A stretch of 64,000 bases of DNA, from contig NZ_CP045423.1 of the NCBI RefSeq assembly GCF_009363855.1, positions 2,944,001-3,008,000 on the forward strand, given 5' to 3'. The DNA is from Microvirga thermotolerans. GTDB taxonomy: Bacteria > Pseudomonadota > Alphaproteobacteria > Rhizobiales > Beijerinckiaceae. Shown piece after piece: positions 38,190-47,540 of this stretch (its first letter is position 1; every line of letters starts with the position of its first letter). A model generated the notes under the pieces. That model was not told the origin of the DNA and did not search any database. It was given only the letters and a program-made list of their open reading frames with translations. Made by a program: the position numbers and the translations under genes.

Positions 38190-38789
38190 TCAAGGTGCCG
38201 GGCGCTGGCGCACCCTCCGCAGAGCCGCCGCAAGCCGTCCCCGGCCGCCTCCCGCCCGCAGGAGCCGACCCAGGGCACGGCCCGCCTGCGCCAGCGCCGC
38301 CCGGACGGCGCGGACCACCCTCTTCGCCTGCCGCCAGGCCCAGGTCCCTTCGAGCCAGGCATGGACCAGGTCGCGGACGGCGATCGTCTTCGCGAAGCAC
38401 CAGGCGAACCAGCCGATGGTGAGAAGCTTGTCGCGCCCGATGGCGAAGAGCCGCTCCGCGAGGCCGAGCCCCACCACCTTGGCCACGAAGAAGGTCAGGA
38501 GGCCGGAGGCGAAGTGGCCCTGTCCGAACAGGTAGAGCGCGTAGAGCTTGAACGGCTCGATCACGGCGAGGGGGACGAGGAACAGGGTCAGGATGCCGTA
38601 GGGCGGCAGGCGGCCGACGGCGCGCTCGATCCACTGCACCACCGGCAGGCGCGCGAGGGCCCGCACGGCGGGAATGACGAAGGCCCGGAACGCATCGTCC
38701 ACCAGCACCACGACGACGGCGACGGCGAGGAGGACCGGATTCAGGAGCCTCCTCGAAGCGCGGGACAGGCGGCCGGAGGGATTCGGCAT
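38190..38789 (-). CDS. Membrane protein, 199 residues
   Basis: Three to four hydrophobic stretches: NPVLLAVAVVVVLVDDAFRA (17-36), PPYGILTLFLVPLAVIEPFK (63-82), FASGLLTFFVAKVVGLGLAE (about 93-112) and LLTIGWFAWCF. The C-terminal 50 residues are Arg/Ala-rich. No family recognised with certainty. ATG at 38789 gives the first helix near the N-terminus. It is divergent from the Y-polymerase gene across about 500 bases. Confidence 0.65.
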   Translation of the reverse strand: MPNPSGRLSRASRRLLNPVLLAVAVVVVLVDDAFRAFVIPAVRALARLPVVQWIERAVGRLPPYGILTLFLVPLAVIEPFKLYALYLFGQGHFASGLLTFFVAKVVGLGLAERLFAIGRDKLLTIGWFAWCFAKTIAVRDLVHAWLEGTWAWRQAKRVVRAVRAALAQAGRALGRLLRAGGGRGRLAAALRRVRQRPAP

Positions 38790-39128
38790 GGGCGGGCACT
38801 CGCGGGTCGGAGACGGCAGTATCCACATGGAATGTGGAGGACGGAGGGCCTCGCTCCAAGATGAGAAGACGAGGTCGCGGTCGGGACATGCCCCACGGCA
38901 CCGGTCGGCGCAAAGTCTTTCGCACCGGCGCATCGGTTTTTCGGCAGACGACTTCACGTTCTCACGCCCTGCCGGCTTCGCGCGCTCCCGCCCGCCGCCC
39001 TCCGGCGATGTCCGGACCGGCGCCGAAGCGAAAAGACGAAAAATTACTTCGGCGTTCTTTTTTTGCCCCGGGCCACATTCTTGCGCTTCGTCGCGCGAGG
39101 CTCGGAAGCACGACAGAAAACCCCTTTT

Positions 39129-39143
39129 GTTCGCCCTCCGTTC
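39129..39143 (+). promoter_or_regulatory. LexA box, distal
   Basis: GTTC at 39129-39132, seven bases, GTTC at 39140-39143: an exact match to the alphaproteobacterial SOS box. It lies about 155 bases before the Y-polymerase start. Confidence 0.65.
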
Positions 39144-39257
39144 AAAACGAGAACGGGATTCCGCTTCCCTCTGTGACGCAAGGAAAGATCCGTATTCGCC
39201 AGATAAAGCCATCCCCGTTATCCACAGGTTCGCGACTCGACTCGCGAAAATGCCTGT

Positions 39258-39272
39258 GTTCCTGTTTTGTTC
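39258..39272 (+). promoter_or_regulatory. LexA box, proximal
   Basis: GTTC at 39258-39261, seven bases, GTTC at 39269-39272, ending 25 bases before the start codon of the Y-polymerase, the usual place for LexA repression. Confidence 0.75.
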
Positions 39273-39297
39273 GGACACGAGCAAAAGGTGGATCGCG

Positions 39298-40548
39298 ATG
39301 CGCAAACCGGCGGGCGTCGAGCGGCTTTACATCGACTTCGATTCGTTCTTCGCCAGCGCCGAGCAGCACCTCCAGCCGCGCCTGCGCGGCAGGCCCGTCG
39401 GCGTGGTGCCCATCGCCTCCGAGCACACCGGCCTCATCGCCGTCAGCAGGGAGGCGAAAGCCGCCGGGGTGAAGCGCGGCACGAGCGTGCGCGACGCGCG
39501 CCGCCTCTGCCCGGGCATCGTCCTCGTCGCCGCGCGGCACGAGCGCTACGTCGCCCTGCACCGGGCCATCGTCCGCGCCGTCGAGACGGTGCTGCCGGTC
39601 AAGGCCGTCTGCTCCATCGACGAGATGGTCTGCGCCCTCACACCCGCGGAGCAGGCCGATGCCCTCGCCGTGGCGCGGCGGGTGAAGCGGGCGGTCGCCC
39701 GCGAGATCGGCCCTGCCCTCACCTGCTCGGTGGGGCTCGGCCCCAACGAGCTTCTCGCCAAGATCGCCGCGGAGATGGAGAAGCCCGACGGGCTCGTCGT
39801 CCTCCATCCGGACGCCCTGCCCGGCCCCCTGCTCTCCCTCCCCCTCACGGACATCCCGGGCATCGCCAAGGGCAATGCGGCCCGCCTCGCCCGCGCGGGG
39901 ATCGGCGACATGGCGGCCCTGTGGCGGACCCAGCCCAAGGAGCTGCGCCGCCTGTGGGGCAGCGTCGAGGGAGAACGCCTGTGGATGGGGCTGCACGGCT
40001 ACGCGGTGGAGCGCCCGGAGACCCAGCGGCGCATGTTCGGCCACGGGCGGGTCCTCCCGGCGGGCTGGCGGAGCCCGGCGGGAGCCTATGCCTGCGCCCG
40101 GGTCCTGCTCGCCAAGGCGGCGAGCCGCATGCGCCGGAGCGGCTACGCGGCCAAGGCGCTCGCCCTGTGGCTGACGGACCGGCACAGCGCAGGCTGGTAC
40201 GGGGAGGAGCGGTTCCCGCCGACGGCGGACGACCCTTCCCTGCTGGCGAGCCTGGCGCGGCTCTTCCTCCACGCGGAGCGGGAGACCCCCTCCGACGCGC
40301 GCCTGCGCAGTGTCCACGTGACCCTGCACGACCTCGTAGGGGCGCAGGAGCGGGAGGAGGACCTGTTCGCCTTCACGCCGGAGGCGCAGATCAAGCGGCG
40401 CCACGAGTCCCTGTCCCTCCTCGCCGACCGGCTGAACGCCCACTACCGAGGCCCGCTTCTGCACTGGGGCCCCTGGGCCGAGATCCCCGGCGGCTATGCC
40501 GGCGCGAAGATCGCCTTCAACCGCATTCCGGACGCGGAGGACTTCTGA
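39298..40548 (+). CDS. Y-family DNA polymerase, DinB-like
   Basis: A translesion polymerase of 416 residues. Catalytic acids are in YIDFDSFFAS (D13) and CSIDEMVC (D108, E109); the finger region SREAKAAGVKRGTSVRDARR and the helix-hairpin-helix LTDIPGIAKGNAARLARAG follow, with a little-finger-like C-terminus. The SIDEM form and length differ from classic DinB (Pol IV), and such genes are often mislabelled ImpB. No beta-clamp peptide is obvious at the C-terminus. Two LexA boxes upstream show SOS control. ATG follows AAGGTGG. Confidence 0.9.
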   Translation: MRKPAGVERLYIDFDSFFASAEQHLQPRLRGRPVGVVPIASEHTGLIAVSREAKAAGVKRGTSVRDARRLCPGIVLVAARHERYVALHRAIVRAVETVLPVKAVCSIDEMVCALTPAEQADALAVARRVKRAVAREIGPALTCSVGLGPNELLAKIAAEMEKPDGLVVLHPDALPGPLLSLPLTDIPGIAKGNAARLARAGIGDMAALWRTQPKELRRLWGSVEGERLWMGLHGYAVERPETQRRMFGHGRVLPAGWRSPAGAYACARVLLAKAASRMRRSGYAAKALALWLTDRHSAGWYGEERFPPTADDPSLLASLARLFLHAERETPSDARLRSVHVTLHDLVGAQEREEDLFAFTPEAQIKRRHESLSLLADRLNAHYRGPLLHWGPWAEIPGGYAGAKIAFNRIPDAEDF

Positions 40549-40584
40549 GTTCCTGCGGGCCGCTGGGAGGCTCGGGCGAAAACA

Positions 40585-40620
40585 GGACGGCCGCGGCAGG
40601 AACCGCGGCCGTCCCGATGC
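40585..40620 (-). terminator. Terminator between the polymerase and ilvE
   Basis: GGACGGCCGCGG (40585-40596) and CCGCGGCCGTCC (40603-40614) form a 12-bp perfect stem with a 6-base loop. On the minus strand it is followed by TGTTTT, so it serves ilvE best; it could also stop the plus strand. Confidence 0.7.
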
Positions 40621-40665
40621 CGGCAGCCCGAAGGCCGCCGCGACCCGGCTTCGGGCGCCGTTGCC

Positions 40666-41553
40666 TCAGGCGGCGGCGGCCTTGGGCTGAACCTCGGCCT
40701 CGTAGTCCTCCATGAGGGTCTTGGTGAGGGCGCCGGGGGTGAACCTGTATTCGCCGATCTCGGCGACCGGGGTCACCTCGGCGGCGCTGCCGGTGATGAA
40801 GCACTCCGTGAAGCCCGCCATCTCCTCGGGCATGATCCGGCGCTCGGCCACCTCGATGCCGCGCCGCCTGGCCAGCTCGATGACCGTCTGCCGGGTGATG
40901 CCGTCGAGGAAGCAGTCGGCGATGGGGGTGTGCAGCACGCCGTCCTTGACGAAGAACACGTTGGCCCCGGTGCATTCCGCGATGCGGCCCTGCCAGTCGA
41001 GCATGAGCGCATCCGCATAGCCCCGGCGCTCGGCCCGGTGCTTGGAGATGGTACAGATCATGTAGAGGCCGGCGGCCTTGGCCGTGGAGGGCGCGGTCGC
41101 CGGATCGGGACGGCGGTACTCCGCCATATCGACACGGATGCCCTTCATCTTCTGGGCGGGGTCGAAATAGCTCGGCCATTCCCAGCTGGCGATCGCGAGA
41201 TGGATCTTGTTGTGCTGGGCGGAGACGCCCATCATCTCGGAGCCGCGCCAGGCGACGGGACGCAGATACGCGTCCTTCTGCCCGTTCTTCTCCAGGACGA
41301 GGCGCTTCGCGGCATCGATCTCGGCCACGCTGTAGGGGATCTCGAAATCGAGGATCTGGGCGGACTTCTTGAGCCGCTCCGCATGCTGGATCGACTTGAA
41401 GATGGCGCCGCCGTAGGCGCGCTCGCCCTCGAAGACGCTGGAGCCGTAGTGCAGGGCGTGGGTCAGCACGTGAACCTTGGCCTCTTTCCACGGTACCAGC
41501 TGCCCGTCGTACCAGATCCATCCATCACGTTGATCGAAGGGGGTAGCGGACAT
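40666..41553 (-). CDS. ilvE: Branched-chain amino acid aminotransferase
   Basis: Last step of valine, leucine and isoleucine synthesis, PLP-dependent fold IV. The 295 residues carry HALHYGSSVFEGERAY, the catalytic-lysine region near LRPVAWRG, the LDWQGRIAECTGANVFFVKD motif and CFITGSAAEVTPV. Length is typical. ATG at 41553 follows CAGGAGA. It is divergent from petP. This ilvE-marR-response regulator order occurs in other Rhizobiales. Confidence 0.95.
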   Translation of the reverse strand: MSATPFDQRDGWIWYDGQLVPWKEAKVHVLTHALHYGSSVFEGERAYGGAIFKSIQHAERLKKSAQILDFEIPYSVAEIDAAKRLVLEKNGQKDAYLRPVAWRGSEMMGVSAQHNKIHLAIASWEWPSYFDPAQKMKGIRVDMAEYRRPDPATAPSTAKAAGLYMICTISKHRAERRGYADALMLDWQGRIAECTGANVFFVKDGVLHTPIADCFLDGITRQTVIELARRRGIEVAERRIMPEEMAGFTECFITGSAAEVTPVAEIGEYRFTPGALTKTLMEDYEAEVQPKAAAA

Positions 41554-41652
41554 GAGTCTTCTCCTGAAGGGCGACCTTATGGCTCACCGGGGTCGCGTAA
41601 TTTCCGATGCCGTTCCGCGCGGTTTCACGTTCGTTCATTTCGCGGAAGCGCC

Positions 41653-41685
41653 TTGACGAGTAACAATCGACTTGAGATATGTCAA
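41653..41685 (+). promoter_or_regulatory. petP promoter with overlapping palindrome
   Basis: TTGACG (41653-41658), 17 bases, GATATG (41676-41681) form a good sigma-70 promoter. A dyad TTGA-N6-TCAA (41672-41685) covers the -10, where a MarR-type protein could bind and repress its own gene. Confidence 0.55.
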
Positions 41686-41714
41686 CAACGCTGACTTAAT
41701 AATGGACGTGGACG

Positions 41715-42233
41715 GTGCCAGACGCAATCCCGGCTCTCAGAATTCCCAAGCCCGACGGGGACACCCACGCCGGGCAGCCCGCCTATGATCTGATCGAGCT
41801 TCTCTTCTTCGCCTACCGGGACTTCGTCAGCGACCCGGACCGGATCCTCGACGAGTACGGCTTCGGGCGGGCCCATCACCGGGTGCTCCACTTCGTGGAC
41901 CGCCAGCCCGGCCTGACCATCGCGGAACTGCTCGACATCCTGCGCATCACCAAGCAGAGCCTGAACCGCGTCCTCAAGGAGCTGATCGAGAAGCGCTTCG
42001 TCGAAAGCCGGACCGGCACCGCCGACCGGCGCCAGCGCCTGCTCTACGCCACGCCGCAGGGCCATGATTTGGCCCAGAAGCTCGCCAGGCTGCAGACCCG
42101 GCGCATCGCCCGGGCGCTGGCCGACATGGAGCCGGATGCCAAGGATGCCGTCACGCGCTATCTCCTGCGCCTGATCGACCCGGACGACCGGGCGCATGTG
42201 GAGCGCCTCGTGTTCGGGACCGAGAAAGTCTGA
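41715..42233 (+). CDS. petP: MarR family regulator, PetP-like
   Basis: A 172-residue winged-helix regulator: FGRAHHRVLHFVDRQPGLTI, then LLDILRITKQSLNRVLKEL (recognition helix) and the wing ESRTGTADRRQRLLYAT. It precedes an OmpR-type response regulator by 15 bases, the arrangement of petP-petR first described in Rhodobacter capsulatus, where the pair affects cytochrome bc1. The start is GTG at 41715 with a weak ribosome site. Name given by neighbourhood and likeness. Confidence 0.85.
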   Translation: MPDAIPALRIPKPDGDTHAGQPAYDLIELLFFAYRDFVSDPDRILDEYGFGRAHHRVLHFVDRQPGLTIAELLDILRITKQSLNRVLKELIEKRFVESRTGTADRRQRLLYATPQGHDLAQKLARLQTRRIARALADMEPDAKDAVTRYLLRLIDPDDRAHVERLVFGTEKV

Positions 42234-42248
42234 TAGAAGCCCGAGCCG

Positions 42249-42965
42249 ATGGAAGCCGCACGCATCGACATTCCCGACCACGCCCCCCACGTCCTCGTCG
42301 TGGACGACGACCGGCGCCTGCGCGACCTCCTCGCCCGGTTCCTGACCGAGAACGGCTATCGCATCACGACGGCGGCGAGCGCGGCCGAGGCGCGGGCGAA
42401 GGCGGAGAACTTCGTGTTCGACGCCCTGGTGCTCGACGTGATGATGCCGGGCGAGTCGGGCTTCGACTACGCCCGCAGCCTGAGACAGACCTCGCAGATC
42501 CCGATCCTGATGCTGACCGCCCGCGCCGACGCGCAGGACCGGGTCACGGGCCTCGAGATCGGCGCCGACGACTACCTGCCGAAACCCTTCGAGCCGCGCG
42601 AGCTCCTCCTGCGCCTCGGCAACATCCTCAAGCGGGCCGCCCCCGCCGAGGCTCCCGCCCAGGAGATTCCCGAGACGGTGCGCTTCGGCCCCTTCACCTA
42701 CCGGTTCGACCGGGGCGAACTGCGCAAGGGCGAGGAGATCGTGCGCATCACGGAGCGCGAGCGCGAGATCCTGACGATCCTCGGCTCGCGGGCCGGCGAC
42801 AACGTCGCGCGAGAGGAGCTCGCCGGCAGCGGGCTCGCGGCGAACGAGCGCACGGTCGACGTGCAGATCAACCGCCTGCGCCGCAAGATCGAAAGCGATC
42901 CGGCCAATCCCATCTTCCTGCAGACGGTGCGCGGCGTCGGCTACCGCCTCGTGATCGACCGATGA
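42249..42965 (+). CDS. petR: OmpR-type response regulator, PetR-like
   Basis: A 238-residue two-domain regulator. Receiver: acidic pair VVDDDR at 18-23, phospho-acceptor D63 in [11 protein letters not shown] and LTARAD; DNA-binding winged helix at about 145-235 ([20 protein letters not shown] and [14 protein letters not shown]). It is co-transcribed with petP and with the kinase, whose start overlaps its stop (ATGA). Target genes are unknown. Confidence 0.93.
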   Translation: MEAARIDIPDHAPHVLVVDDDRRLRDLLARFLTENGYRITTAASAAEARAKAENFVFDALVLDVMMPGESGFDYARSLRQTSQIPILMLTARADAQDRVTGLEIGADDYLPKPFEPRELLLRLGNILKRAAPAEAPAQEIPETVRFGPFTYRFDRGELRKGEEIVRITEREREILTILGSRAGDNVAREELAGSGLAANERTVDVQINRLRRKIESDPANPIFLQTVRGVGYRLVIDR

Positions 42966-44320
42966 AGCTCGGCGCGGCCCTGAAGCACTCCCCGTTCGAC
43001 ATGGCCATGCGCTGGCTCGGGCGGGTCCTGCCGAAGGGCCTCTACGCGCGCTCGCTCATCATCATCATCGCCCCCATCGTCCTGCTGCAGTCGGTGGTCG
43101 CCTATGTCTTCATGGAGCGCCACTGGCAGCTCGTGACCCGGCGTCTCTCCTCCGCCGTCACCTCCGACATCGCGGCGCTGATCGACATCTACGAGAGCTA
43201 CCCGCAGGACAAGGACGCGACCACCCTCGCCCGGATCGCCTCGGAGCGGCTCCAGCTCGACGTGGACATCCTGCACGACACGGACCTGCCGCCGCCGGGG
43301 CCGAAGCCGTTCTTCTCGATCCTCGACGAGGCGCTCTCCGACGAGCTGCGCCGGCAGATCGACCGGCCCTACTGGATGGATACGGTCGGCCGCTCCAGCT
43401 TCATCGAGATCCGCGTCAAGCTCGATCCCAGGACGGTGATGCGCGTGCTGACGCGGCGCAGCCAGGCCTACGCCTCCAACTCGCACATCTTCCTCGTGTG
43501 GATGGGCGGCTCCTCCCTTGTGCTGATGGGCATCGCCATCCTGTTCCTGCGCAACCAGATCCGGCCGATCCTGCGCCTCGCCGAGGCGGCCGAGGCGCTC
43601 GGCAAGGGCCGCGAGATCGACTTCCGCCCCCGCGGCGCGCGCGAGGTGCGGCAGGCGGGCCATTCGTTCCTGGAGATGAAGCGCAGGATCGAGCGCAACA
43701 TCGAGCAGCGCACCACCATGCTCAACGGCGTGAGCCACGACCTGCGCACCATCCTCACCCGGTTCAAGCTCTCGCTCGCCCTGCTGCGACAGACGCCGGA
43801 GGTGGAGGACCTGAAGCGCGACGTGGACGAGATGAGCCGCATGCTGGAGGGCTATCTCGCCTTCGCCCGGGGCGACACGGGCGAGCAGGCGGTGGAGACG
43901 GACCTGCGCCCCCTCCTCCACGATCTTCAGGCCGATGCGGAGCGGCAGGGCCATTCGACGACCCTCGACATCGTGGGCGACCCGATCGTCACCGTGAGGC
44001 CGGACGCCTTCCGGCGCCTCCTGTTCAACCTCGTCGCCAATGCGGCCCGGCACGGCGAGCGGATCGAGATCAGCGCCAACCACGAGACGCGCTGGCTCGT
44101 GCTCCACGTGGACGACGACGGGCCGGGCATTCCCCCGGAGATGCGCGAGGAGGTCTTCAAGCCGTTCGTGCGGCTGGACGAGGCGCGCAACCAGGACGAG
44201 GGCGGCTCCGGTCTCGGCCTCGCCATCGCCCGCGACATCGCCCGCTCGCACGGCGGCGACATCACCCTCGGCGACAGCCCGCTCGGCGGCCTGCGCGCGA
44301 CGGTGCGCCTGCCGGCGTGA
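42962..44320 (+). CDS. Membrane sensor histidine kinase, EnvZ-like
   Basis: A 452-residue kinase: helix 1 at about 31-51 ([20 protein letters not shown]), a periplasmic domain to about 175, helix 2 at 176-197, a HAMP linker, the dimerisation helix with H259 in [16 protein letters not shown], and an ATPase with N-box [10 protein letters not shown] and G-boxes DDDGPGIP and GGSGLGLAI. EnvZ-type kinases usually read HDLRTPLTR; here the proline is isoleucine. It is the partner of the response regulator just before it. Confidence 0.92.
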   Translation: MKLGAALKHSPFDMAMRWLGRVLPKGLYARSLIIIIAPIVLLQSVVAYVFMERHWQLVTRRLSSAVTSDIAALIDIYESYPQDKDATTLARIASERLQLDVDILHDTDLPPPGPKPFFSILDEALSDELRRQIDRPYWMDTVGRSSFIEIRVKLDPRTVMRVLTRRSQAYASNSHIFLVWMGGSSLVLMGIAILFLRNQIRPILRLAEAAEALGKGREIDFRPRGAREVRQAGHSFLEMKRRIERNIEQRTTMLNGVSHDLRTILTRFKLSLALLRQTPEVEDLKRDVDEMSRMLEGYLAFARGDTGEQAVETDLRPLLHDLQADAERQGHSTTLDIVGDPIVTVRPDAFRRLLFNLVANAARHGERIEISANHETRWLVLHVDDDGPGIPPEMREEVFKPFVRLDEARNQDEGGSGLGLAIARDIARSHGGDITLGDSPLGGLRATVRLPA

Positions 44321-44345
44321 CGGAAGGCGGCCTCGCGTCAGGGCG

Positions 44346-44705
44346 TCAGTAGAGCCGCCCGCCCGGCGGCACCTCGCGGTCGGGGCGGATGAGCATCACG
44401 TCGCCGTTGGCGTCGGGAACGCCCAGCGTCAGCACCTCCGACATGAAGGGACCGATCTGGCGCGGCGGGAAGTTCACGACCGCAAGGACCTGGCTTCCCA
44501 CGAGGGCGTCGAGGGCGTGGTTGACGGTGATCTGCGCCGAGGAGCGCTTGATGCCGATCTCGGGACCGAAATCGATGGTGAGCTTGAAGGCGGGCTTGCG
44601 CGCCTGCGGGAAGGGCTCCGCCGCGACGATGCGGCCGACGCGGATGTCGACCTTCAGGAAATCGTCGAACGCGATCGTCGCGGGCCGTGTGCTCGCCTGG
44701 TCCAT
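44346..44705 (-). CDS. csaA: tRNA-binding domain protein, CsaA-like
   Basis: A 119-residue single OB-fold protein: FLKVDIRVGRIVAAEPFPQA and the SSAQITVN and VNFPPRQIGPFMSEVLTLG motifs are those of CsaA, a dimeric chaperone-like protein with a tRNA-binding fold. ATG at 44705; G-rich sequence lies upstream. It converges with the kinase gene. Confidence 0.9.
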   Translation of the reverse strand: MDQASTRPATIAFDDFLKVDIRVGRIVAAEPFPQARKPAFKLTIDFGPEIGIKRSSAQITVNHALDALVGSQVLAVVNFPPRQIGPFMSEVLTLGVPDANGDVMLIRPDREVPPGGRLY

Positions 44706-44729
44706 GGATGCCCCCTTCCCCTCTCTTCG

Positions 44730-45428
44730 TCAGATGGCGGCGGCCGGATTGCTCGCCTCGCCATCGTCCTTGCGCTTCGTGTAGCTTCTCGCCGGACGGC
44801 GCCCCTCCAGCAGGGCGCGCCCGACGGCCCGCAGCGGCGCCGTCAGCCGGCGCAGGTCGTCGGCGCGCTCGAGCACCTGCTCGCCCCGGCGCAGTTCGCG
44901 GTCGAGGCGGGCCATGGTCTTGGCCATGGCCGGATCGTCGTCGTCGAGCCATGCCCGCAGCGTGTTCGCATAGACGAGGGCCGCGCCCTGGATCTTCAGC
45001 GTCCCCAGCGCGCCCTCGGTAGGAATGCCGGCGGCGGCGAGCATGAAGCGCTGCGAGTTGAGCGCCTCGCGGTTGAGCGCCGCCAGGGCCAGCGGATCGA
45101 AGCGAAGGTCGTTCACGATGTTGCGGATGGCGTTCTTGTAGGGAGCGAGCGCATCGAAGCGGCGCATCATCACGTCGAAGACGCGCTCCCGGGCCGGCTC
45201 CTGCGCGAGATCGTCCGTCGTGCCCTCCAGGACCTGCCTGTCGATCATGCGGGAGAAGGCACCGAGCACCGCCCCCTTCGAGGGAAAGAGCTCGCGGAAC
45301 TCGGAGAGGGAGAGATGGGCCGCCCGGGCGATGTCGCCGACCTCGATCTCATCCCACCGCCGCCGGGAGGCGAGTTCCATCAGCGCCTCCACCACCGCCT
45401 TGCGCTTGGATGATACGTCCGCAGCCAT
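44730..45428 (-). CDS. TetR family regulator
   Basis: A 232-residue regulator with an N-terminal helix-turn-helix (ALMELASRRRWDEIEVGDIA, then LSLSEFRELFPSKGAVLGAF) and a helical ligand domain (VFDVMMRRFDALAPYKNAIR) similar to COQ9-like TetR proteins. The C-terminus is Arg-rich. ATG at 45428 follows GGAGAG and is preferred to the longer frame. It is 24 bases from csaA, same strand. Confidence 0.85.
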   Translation of the reverse strand: MAADVSSKRKAVVEALMELASRRRWDEIEVGDIARAAHLSLSEFRELFPSKGAVLGAFSRMIDRQVLEGTTDDLAQEPARERVFDVMMRRFDALAPYKNAIRNIVNDLRFDPLALAALNREALNSQRFMLAAAGIPTEGALGTLKIQGAALVYANTLRAWLDDDDPAMAKTMARLDRELRRGEQVLERADDLRRLTAPLRAVGRALLEGRRPARSYTKRKDDGEASNPAAAI

Positions 45429-45486
45429 GTCACTCTCCGACCGTGTGAATCGCTTCACCTGTTATGTAGGCGGCGCGCAGCCTCCG

Positions 45487-46314
45487 TCAGCCCGCCAGCT
45501 CCTCGGCACGCTTCTTTGCCGCAGCAACGGTTTCGCGCATGAGGGCCTTGAGGCCGCCCGGATCGGCCATGAGCACCTGGAGCCCGGCCGCCGTGGTGCC
45601 TCCGGGGGAGGTCACGTTCTGGCGCAGGGTCGCGGCGGAGAGATCGCTCCTGAACAGGAGTTCGCCCGCTCCCGCGACGGTGGCGCGGGCAAGGCGCTGG
45701 GAGAGGTCTGCGGGCAGTCCCGCGGCGATGCCCGCCTCCGCGAGACACTCGACCAGATGGAAAACGTAGGCGGGCCCGGAACCGGAAACGGCGGTGACCG
45801 CGTCGATGAGGCTTTCCGAAGGGAGCCACTCGACCGCTCCGACGCTGCGCAGGAGCGCGTCGGCCACGAGGCGCTGCGCCTCCGTGACCTCGGAGCTCGC
45901 CGCCGCACCCGTCGCGCCGCGCCCGATGCTGGCGGGAAGGTTCGGCATGGCGCGCACCACGGCGCGGGCCGTCGGCAGGCGCTTGCGCAGGTCGCCGATG
46001 GTCTTGCCCGCGAGGATCGACACGAGGAGGGTGCCGGATCCGACCAGGGCGTCGAGGTCCTTCGCGGCCTCGTCGAGCATCTGCGGCTTGATGGCGAGGA
46101 CGAGGACCTCGGGAGCCGCGGGCTCCTTCGGATTGAGCGCGACCCCGCGCTCGCCGCACAGCCGCGCCATCTCCTCCGAGGGGCGCGGCTCGATCACGGC
46201 AATGCCCTGCGGCGGCATGCCTTCGGCGAGCCAGCCCTCCAGCATCGCGCCGCCCATCTTGCCGGCTCCGACGAGGACGAGGGAAGACGGCAGGCGGGAC
46301 GCGGGCTTTGACAT
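45487..46314 (-). CDS. proC: Pyrroline-5-carboxylate reductase
   Basis: Final step of proline synthesis. The 275 residues show the Rossmann start LVLVGAGKMGGAMLEGWL, the VLAIKPQML motif, RAMPNLPASIGRGATG and the P5CR signature near AGAGELLFRSDLSAATLRQN VTSPGGTT. ATG at 46314 after AAGG is better than the upstream ATG. It lies between the TetR gene and a YbjN gene, all on the minus strand. Confidence 0.95.
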   Translation of the reverse strand: MSKPASRLPSSLVLVGAGKMGGAMLEGWLAEGMPPQGIAVIEPRPSEEMARLCGERGVALNPKEPAAPEVLVLAIKPQMLDEAAKDLDALVGSGTLLVSILAGKTIGDLRKRLPTARAVVRAMPNLPASIGRGATGAAASSEVTEAQRLVADALLRSVGAVEWLPSESLIDAVTAVSGSGPAYVFHLVECLAEAGIAAGLPADLSQRLARATVAGAGELLFRSDLSAATLRQNVTSPGGTTAAGLQVLMADPGGLKALMRETVAAAKKRAEELAG

Positions 46315-46384
46315 GACGGACCTTGGACGAGCGTTCACGGGATGCGCAATCTATGCGCCGCGCCCCGTCCCTGTCGAGGCCGGA

Positions 46385-46885
46385 TCAGGCCTCGCCCTCG
46401 GTCTCGAAGAGCACCGCGTCGAGGGCCTCCTTGGGAGACTTGCCGGCCCACATCACGAACTGGAAGGCCTGGAAATAGCGCTCGCACGCCTCCACCGCGA
46501 CGCGCAGCATGGTCTCGCACTGGCCCTGCGTGGGGTCGGCCCCGCCGGCCAGCAGGAGCGCGTGGCGGAACATCACCACGTTCTCGCGGCTCCACAGATC
46601 GAAATGCCCGACCCAGAGCTGCTCGTTGATGCGGGAGATGAGCTGGAGGACCTCCTGGCGGCGCCGGTCGGGCACCTTCAGGTCGAAGGCGCAGGCCACG
46701 TGGAGCGCCTCGACGTCCTCGATCCAAGTGAAGGCGATATGGTAATCCGCCCAGCGCCCGGACACGGAAACGGACATCTCGTCAGCCTCGGCCCGGTCGA
46801 AGATCCAGTCCTTCAGGGAAGCGAGCCGTTCGACCACGTCGAGCGGGTGTTCCAGGCGGTCAATTTCGACGTGCAGCTGAGACAT
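46385..46885 (-). CDS. YbjN domain protein
   Basis: A 166-residue soluble protein of the YbjN family: LASLKDWIFDRAEADEMSVS, HIAFTWIEDVEALHVACAFD and LISRINEQLWVGHFDLW. The fold resembles type III secretion chaperones; the E. coli protein affects motility and stress, and the role here is unknown. It precedes proC by 70 bases and may share its transcript. Upstream 46886-47127 holds no gene that I can see. Confidence 0.9.
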   Translation of the reverse strand: MSQLHVEIDRLEHPLDVVERLASLKDWIFDRAEADEMSVSVSGRWADYHIAFTWIEDVEALHVACAFDLKVPDRRRQEVLQLISRINEQLWVGHFDLWSRENVVMFRHALLLAGGADPTQGQCETMLRVAVEACERYFQAFQFVMWAGKSPKEALDAVLFETEGEA

Positions 46886-47127
46886 ATCGTTCCATGAAAC
46901 TCTTTTGCCCGAACACGCTCAGCACATCCAGGCAATGTCGTAACGTAGATCCGTGGGAAAACCGGGCTCTTCTCCTGAAATACCTTGAGTATTCGGAAGC
47001 TTTTCCCAGTTCCGCAACGAATCAACTCATGGAAGGACAGTCTTAGATTTTGACTCCCGCCACAATGCGTCGGTCTGACCTGTCCACAAAAGCCACCCCC
47101 GCGGCAGCGAGAAGGCTGTGGAAGGCG

Positions 47128-47403
47128 TCAGGGCGCCGGATTCGCAGGGGCCGTTCCGGCGAGCTTCGCCTCGAGCGCCGCGACGCGCCGGGCGAGCCGC
47201 TCGTTCTCCTCGCGGGCCGCCGCCACCATCTCGCGCAGCACCTCGACCTCCTCGCGCCGCGCCACGTCCATGTCCTGGACGAGGCGCTCGATCTGGCTCC
47301 TGACCACCGTCTCCACCTCCCGGCGGAGGCCCTGCGCGGCGCCGGCGGCATCCGTCGCGAGGCGGGCGAGTTCGTCGAAGAGCCGGTTGGAGGTCTGGGT
47401 CAT
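47128..47403 (-). CDS. ubiK: Ubiquinone biosynthesis accessory factor UbiK
   Basis: A 91-residue helical protein of the UbiK/BMFP family: MTQTSNRLFDELARLATDAA, then a coiled coil (EEVEVLREMVAAAREENERL, about 50-70) and a short Ala/Pro tail. In other bacteria UbiK supports aerobic ubiquinone synthesis by binding UbiJ. It is divergent from lgt with about 137 bases between. Confidence 0.88.
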   Translation of the reverse strand: MTQTSNRLFDELARLATDAAGAAQGLRREVETVVRSQIERLVQDMDVARREEVEVLREMVAAAREENERLARRVAALEAKLAGTAPANPAP

Positions 47404-47540
47404 GGGTCTGTCCGTCGGGATGGGGCGGGCGCAGCGCCCGCATGGCCCACATGTGGGCGCTTTTTCCGCCGGCTGCAACAGGGTTGACGATCCCGGCCCC
47501 GCCGGTCCAATGGCAGGAAAAGCGATCAAGGCTCCTCCGA

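Larger units (their letters stand above)
38790..39297. other. 508-base intergenic region with SOS boxes
   Basis: No gene seen. The stretch 39030-39290 is AT-richer than its surroundings and holds two LexA boxes given separately. Confidence 0.6.

Noticed and set aside
39298-40548. Label as type VI secretion protein ImpB
   Set aside because: The catalytic motifs are those of Y-family polymerases, and no secretion gene is nearby.
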